The notes below the pieces were generated by a model. It saw only the letters and a list, made by a program, of their open reading frames with translations. It ran no database searches and was not told the origin of the DNA. From Erigeron canadensis (taxonomy: Eukaryota > Streptophyta > Magnoliopsida > Asterales > Asteraceae): a DNA stretch of 64,000 nt. The translations under genes were made by a program, and so were the position numbers. The stretch spans positions 44,929,633-44,993,632 of the forward strand of contig NC_057768.1 of the NCBI RefSeq assembly GCF_010389155.1, given 5' to 3'. This document shows positions 61,560 through 64,000 of the stretch, piece by piece. Within the stretch, counting starts at the first letter, position 1. Each line of letters starts with the position of its first letter.

Positions 61560-62430
61560 GCACAACAAATAAATCCTCAATAAAACATCACAACCGATAA
61601 TACATTAAATTATATTATCAACATCAATACAAGGCTAAGGGCACCAAAATGTATCCACCTAGTCATGTCCTAGCCCATTGGACGCATCGAACTTCTAATT
61701 TCTCACGTTTTATATATCTAACCTCTTATAACTAGTAAATAGGCGACATAGCAAAGTATACTATACGGCTGCCATGTCAACGAAATATATCAGCGGTAAA
61801 ACTTACGATATAGCAATCAACTAAAAAATCGATACACACAATATAGTGTTTGTAATCGGATACAGATTTCGATGTATAACTAGTTAACACAACAAGTTGA
61901 AATCATGCTAGATGTATAAATGCATGCCGATTTTGACTATAAAATCAGCAAATTTGTATTCCTCACAAAAATCTATATCTATATACATATACAAACAGCT
62001 GAATAAATCTTCTGCATCATCATCATCATCAAATGAATCGGAAATTAATGAAGCATGATTTGAAATTATAATTATGATTATAGATAGATTAATGAAGATC
62101 AAATAAAGATTAAATTAGGATCAAAGGAAAGTGAAAGGTGATTGGTATTATTGAGGGAAGTCGGTTGGAGATCCATAACGACTGTATATATGTTATTATA
62201 TTGTATATATAAATAGAAATTAAGGAATATAGATACAGAAATTTGTAAGGAGAATGATGACAAGATGTAAATTTGGATACCTTTTTTAATATAAATTTTT
62301 AATGATGATGATGATTGATGATGATATGATGATCGGGCAGAGATTGTACCGATTTCAGCTGATCAGATGGTGTATCAATTCTTCTCTTTTTTTGTTTTCT
62401 CAGATTCTCTCTCTCTCTCTCTCTAGCCTG
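61560..62430 (-). promoter_or_regulatory. Leader intron and 5' region of the RING E3 gene
   Basis: An AG acceptor on the - strand at about 61559-61560 implies a non-coding first exon upstream. The region holds a CAT/GAT trinucleotide patch (about 62015-62035) and a CT-repeat (about 62407-62425, GA on the gene strand), common in plant 5' UTRs. I cannot fix the donor or the transcript start. Confidence 0.4.
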
Positions 62431-62499
62431 CCTTTTGTATGTATTGTATGTATGCTTGGAAATTTCCTAGTTAATTATTTTTGTTTTCTATTTTTTACC

Positions 62500-64000
62500 T
62501 GAAAAAAACGCTTACCACTATTTTGCTGCTGGTGCTTCTTCTTCTTTACCAAACTTTATTTTATCTTTATTATCAATTATCAATATCAATCTAATCTAGA
62601 TATAGTAATACTCCTATTTGGTAATTTTACAATTACTTAATACTATTTCAACTTAAATTTAAATTAAAGATTTGTCAACTTTTTTCTTTTTTAGTAGACG
62701 GAACAAACTGTGACCAACTCGGTACCTCATAAACACTCACAGTCGGCCTAACTATAGAGGAGGGTCAGGCATGGGCTTTAGGCCCCCAAAATCCAAAGGC
62801 CCCAATTTTTGTAAGAGCTTTTATATACCCCTAAAATATAAGCAGCTAAATTTCAAACAAAAAAAATTAAAATTAGAAGCAGCGGCCAGCGAGTAAAAAA
62901 AAAAAAGAGAAAAAGAAAACAATCGCCTCAAAAAAAGGATACCCATGAAGCCCAAATGCAACTTCTTGTCGAAATCTCCATTTTCTTGAAAATTGAAAAG
63001 CCTGCTCCCGCAATTATAATAACAACGTTCAAGACTCTTAATTATAATGACAATAATAGGTAAGTTTATTCCCTATTGTTTGATTGTTTCCATTCTCCAA
63101 AGATTATACACCGATTGTCTCAACTTCTTATGCTTAAAACTAGCAATTAAAAACAAGGGATTTAATTCTAAATAATGCTAAAGGCTTAGTAGAGAATGAA
63201 TTTGAGAACTTTGAATTTCTTTTAGGATTGGTTATTTGGTATAATGTTTTGTTTGCTATTAATTCAGTTAGTAAATTTAGCTTTAGATTTGGATGTAGAC
63301 CTAAGTTAATCTTGATTTGTTCCTCTTATATGAAATAACAAATTTGCTATAAAATTACTAGCAAGACTGTAGGAAAGCAGCATCAACATAACAACACCTA
63401 GCAAGCCTTCAGCAGTCCAACAGCCCAGCAACCCAGTTACAGCAGTCCAGCTAGCAGCGGGTACCTTTTTTTTCCGTTTAAAATAGTTTGTATGCTAAGA
63501 AACCGGGCCTCCAAAATTGATCTCGTTTAAGTCCTCTAAAATGCTTAAGCCGGCACTGCAAACAATGAACCCATAAGGGAAATAAACAAGACAATAGGGA
63601 AAAAAAATGTGATCATTTCACGTATTCTATCTCTCATTTCTTTCTTTATCTCTTTTAATTTTTTAAAACTGAAAAAAATATGAAAGATGAGTGATGCGCG
63701 ACGAACATTTCTCATAATAATTTTAGAAAGTAATTTGCTAGGTAACAAACAAATTTCAAATGTGGAAACTATTTATTATTACAACAATTAAACATATTTA
63801 ATTATGCAATTTGTGTCATTTGATCGAAGATTTATATCCCTTTTGATTGCCTTCAATTAAACATATTTAATTATGCAATTTGTGTCATTTGATTGAAGAT
63901 TTGTAACCCTTTTAATTGCCTTTACATATATTTTCGGTACTTTTATATTTGCATAAATATTTTGTTAGTAGTTACATTGAAGAATGAAGTCGAGAGAAAG
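62500..64000. other. Gene-free right end of the window
   Basis: A possible transposon remnant runs from about 62755 (GGGCTTTAGGCCCCCAAAAT) to about 63560 (GGGCCTCCAAAATTGATC, CTTAAGCCGGCACTGC), with AGGCCCC/GGGCCT words at both ends. Its class is unclear. No gene is supported; the 67-codon ORF at 63545-63748 has no family features. Confidence 0.45.
63785..63922. repeat. Two-copy 69-bp tandem repeat
   Basis: CAATTAAACATATTTAATTA starts at 63785 and again at 63854. The two 69-base units differ at only a few positions, so the duplication is recent. Confidence 0.9.

Overview
The window is nuclear DNA from a flowering plant. It is AT-rich, has intron-dense genes of typical plant families, a U6 snRNA gene with a plant-type USE/TATA promoter, and many short plant transposons (MITEs, Helitrons, SINEs, a small LTR element). 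The protein families fit a eudicot; an asterid such as a member of Asteraceae is my guess and cannot be settled from the sequence alone. All exon models below were built by hand from ORFs, GT/AG sites and reading phase.

Region 1 (1-26.4 kb) is a segmental tandem array. Its unit is an F-box/LRR-like gene on the + strand followed by a class III peroxidase gene on the - strand. Unit 1 has a heavily broken F-box copy and no visible peroxidase. Unit 2 has an F-box copy broken by small deletions plus a relic of the last peroxidase exon. Unit 3 has an intact F-box gene (about 594 aa) and a complete four-exon peroxidase (335 aa) related to Arabidopsis PER29, in which the distal catalytic histidine is alanine. 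A small LTR element sits at the same intron site in units 2 and 3. Unit 1 keeps the empty site, so the order of events can be read.

Region 2 (26.4-36.4 kb) holds a Tourist-like MITE, a Helitron-like element, a U6 snRNA gene with a truncated tandem copy of its 3' half, a soluble epoxide hydrolase gene (324 aa), and an inverted pair of 235-bp MITEs bordered by trinucleotide repeats.

Region 3 (36.4-62.4 kb) is conserved housekeeping territory. In order it has a 3'-5' exonuclease-like/KH protein (+), an ESCRT-III SNF7/VPS32 (-), an organellar GatC amidotransferase subunit (-), an Aurora kinase of the AUR1/2 type (+) diverging from GatC, an NPH3/NPY-type BTB protein (+), and an RF298-like RING E3 ligase (-). 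These genes do not form one pathway; they look like ordinary neighbours.

Region 4 (62.5-64 kb) has no gene that I can support, only transposon-like sequence and a 69-bp tandem repeat. I found no clear new biological system. The most interesting items are the decaying F-box/peroxidase array with dated insertions, the peroxidase lacking its distal histidine, the altered Exo III motif in the KH exonuclease, and the U6 partial duplication.
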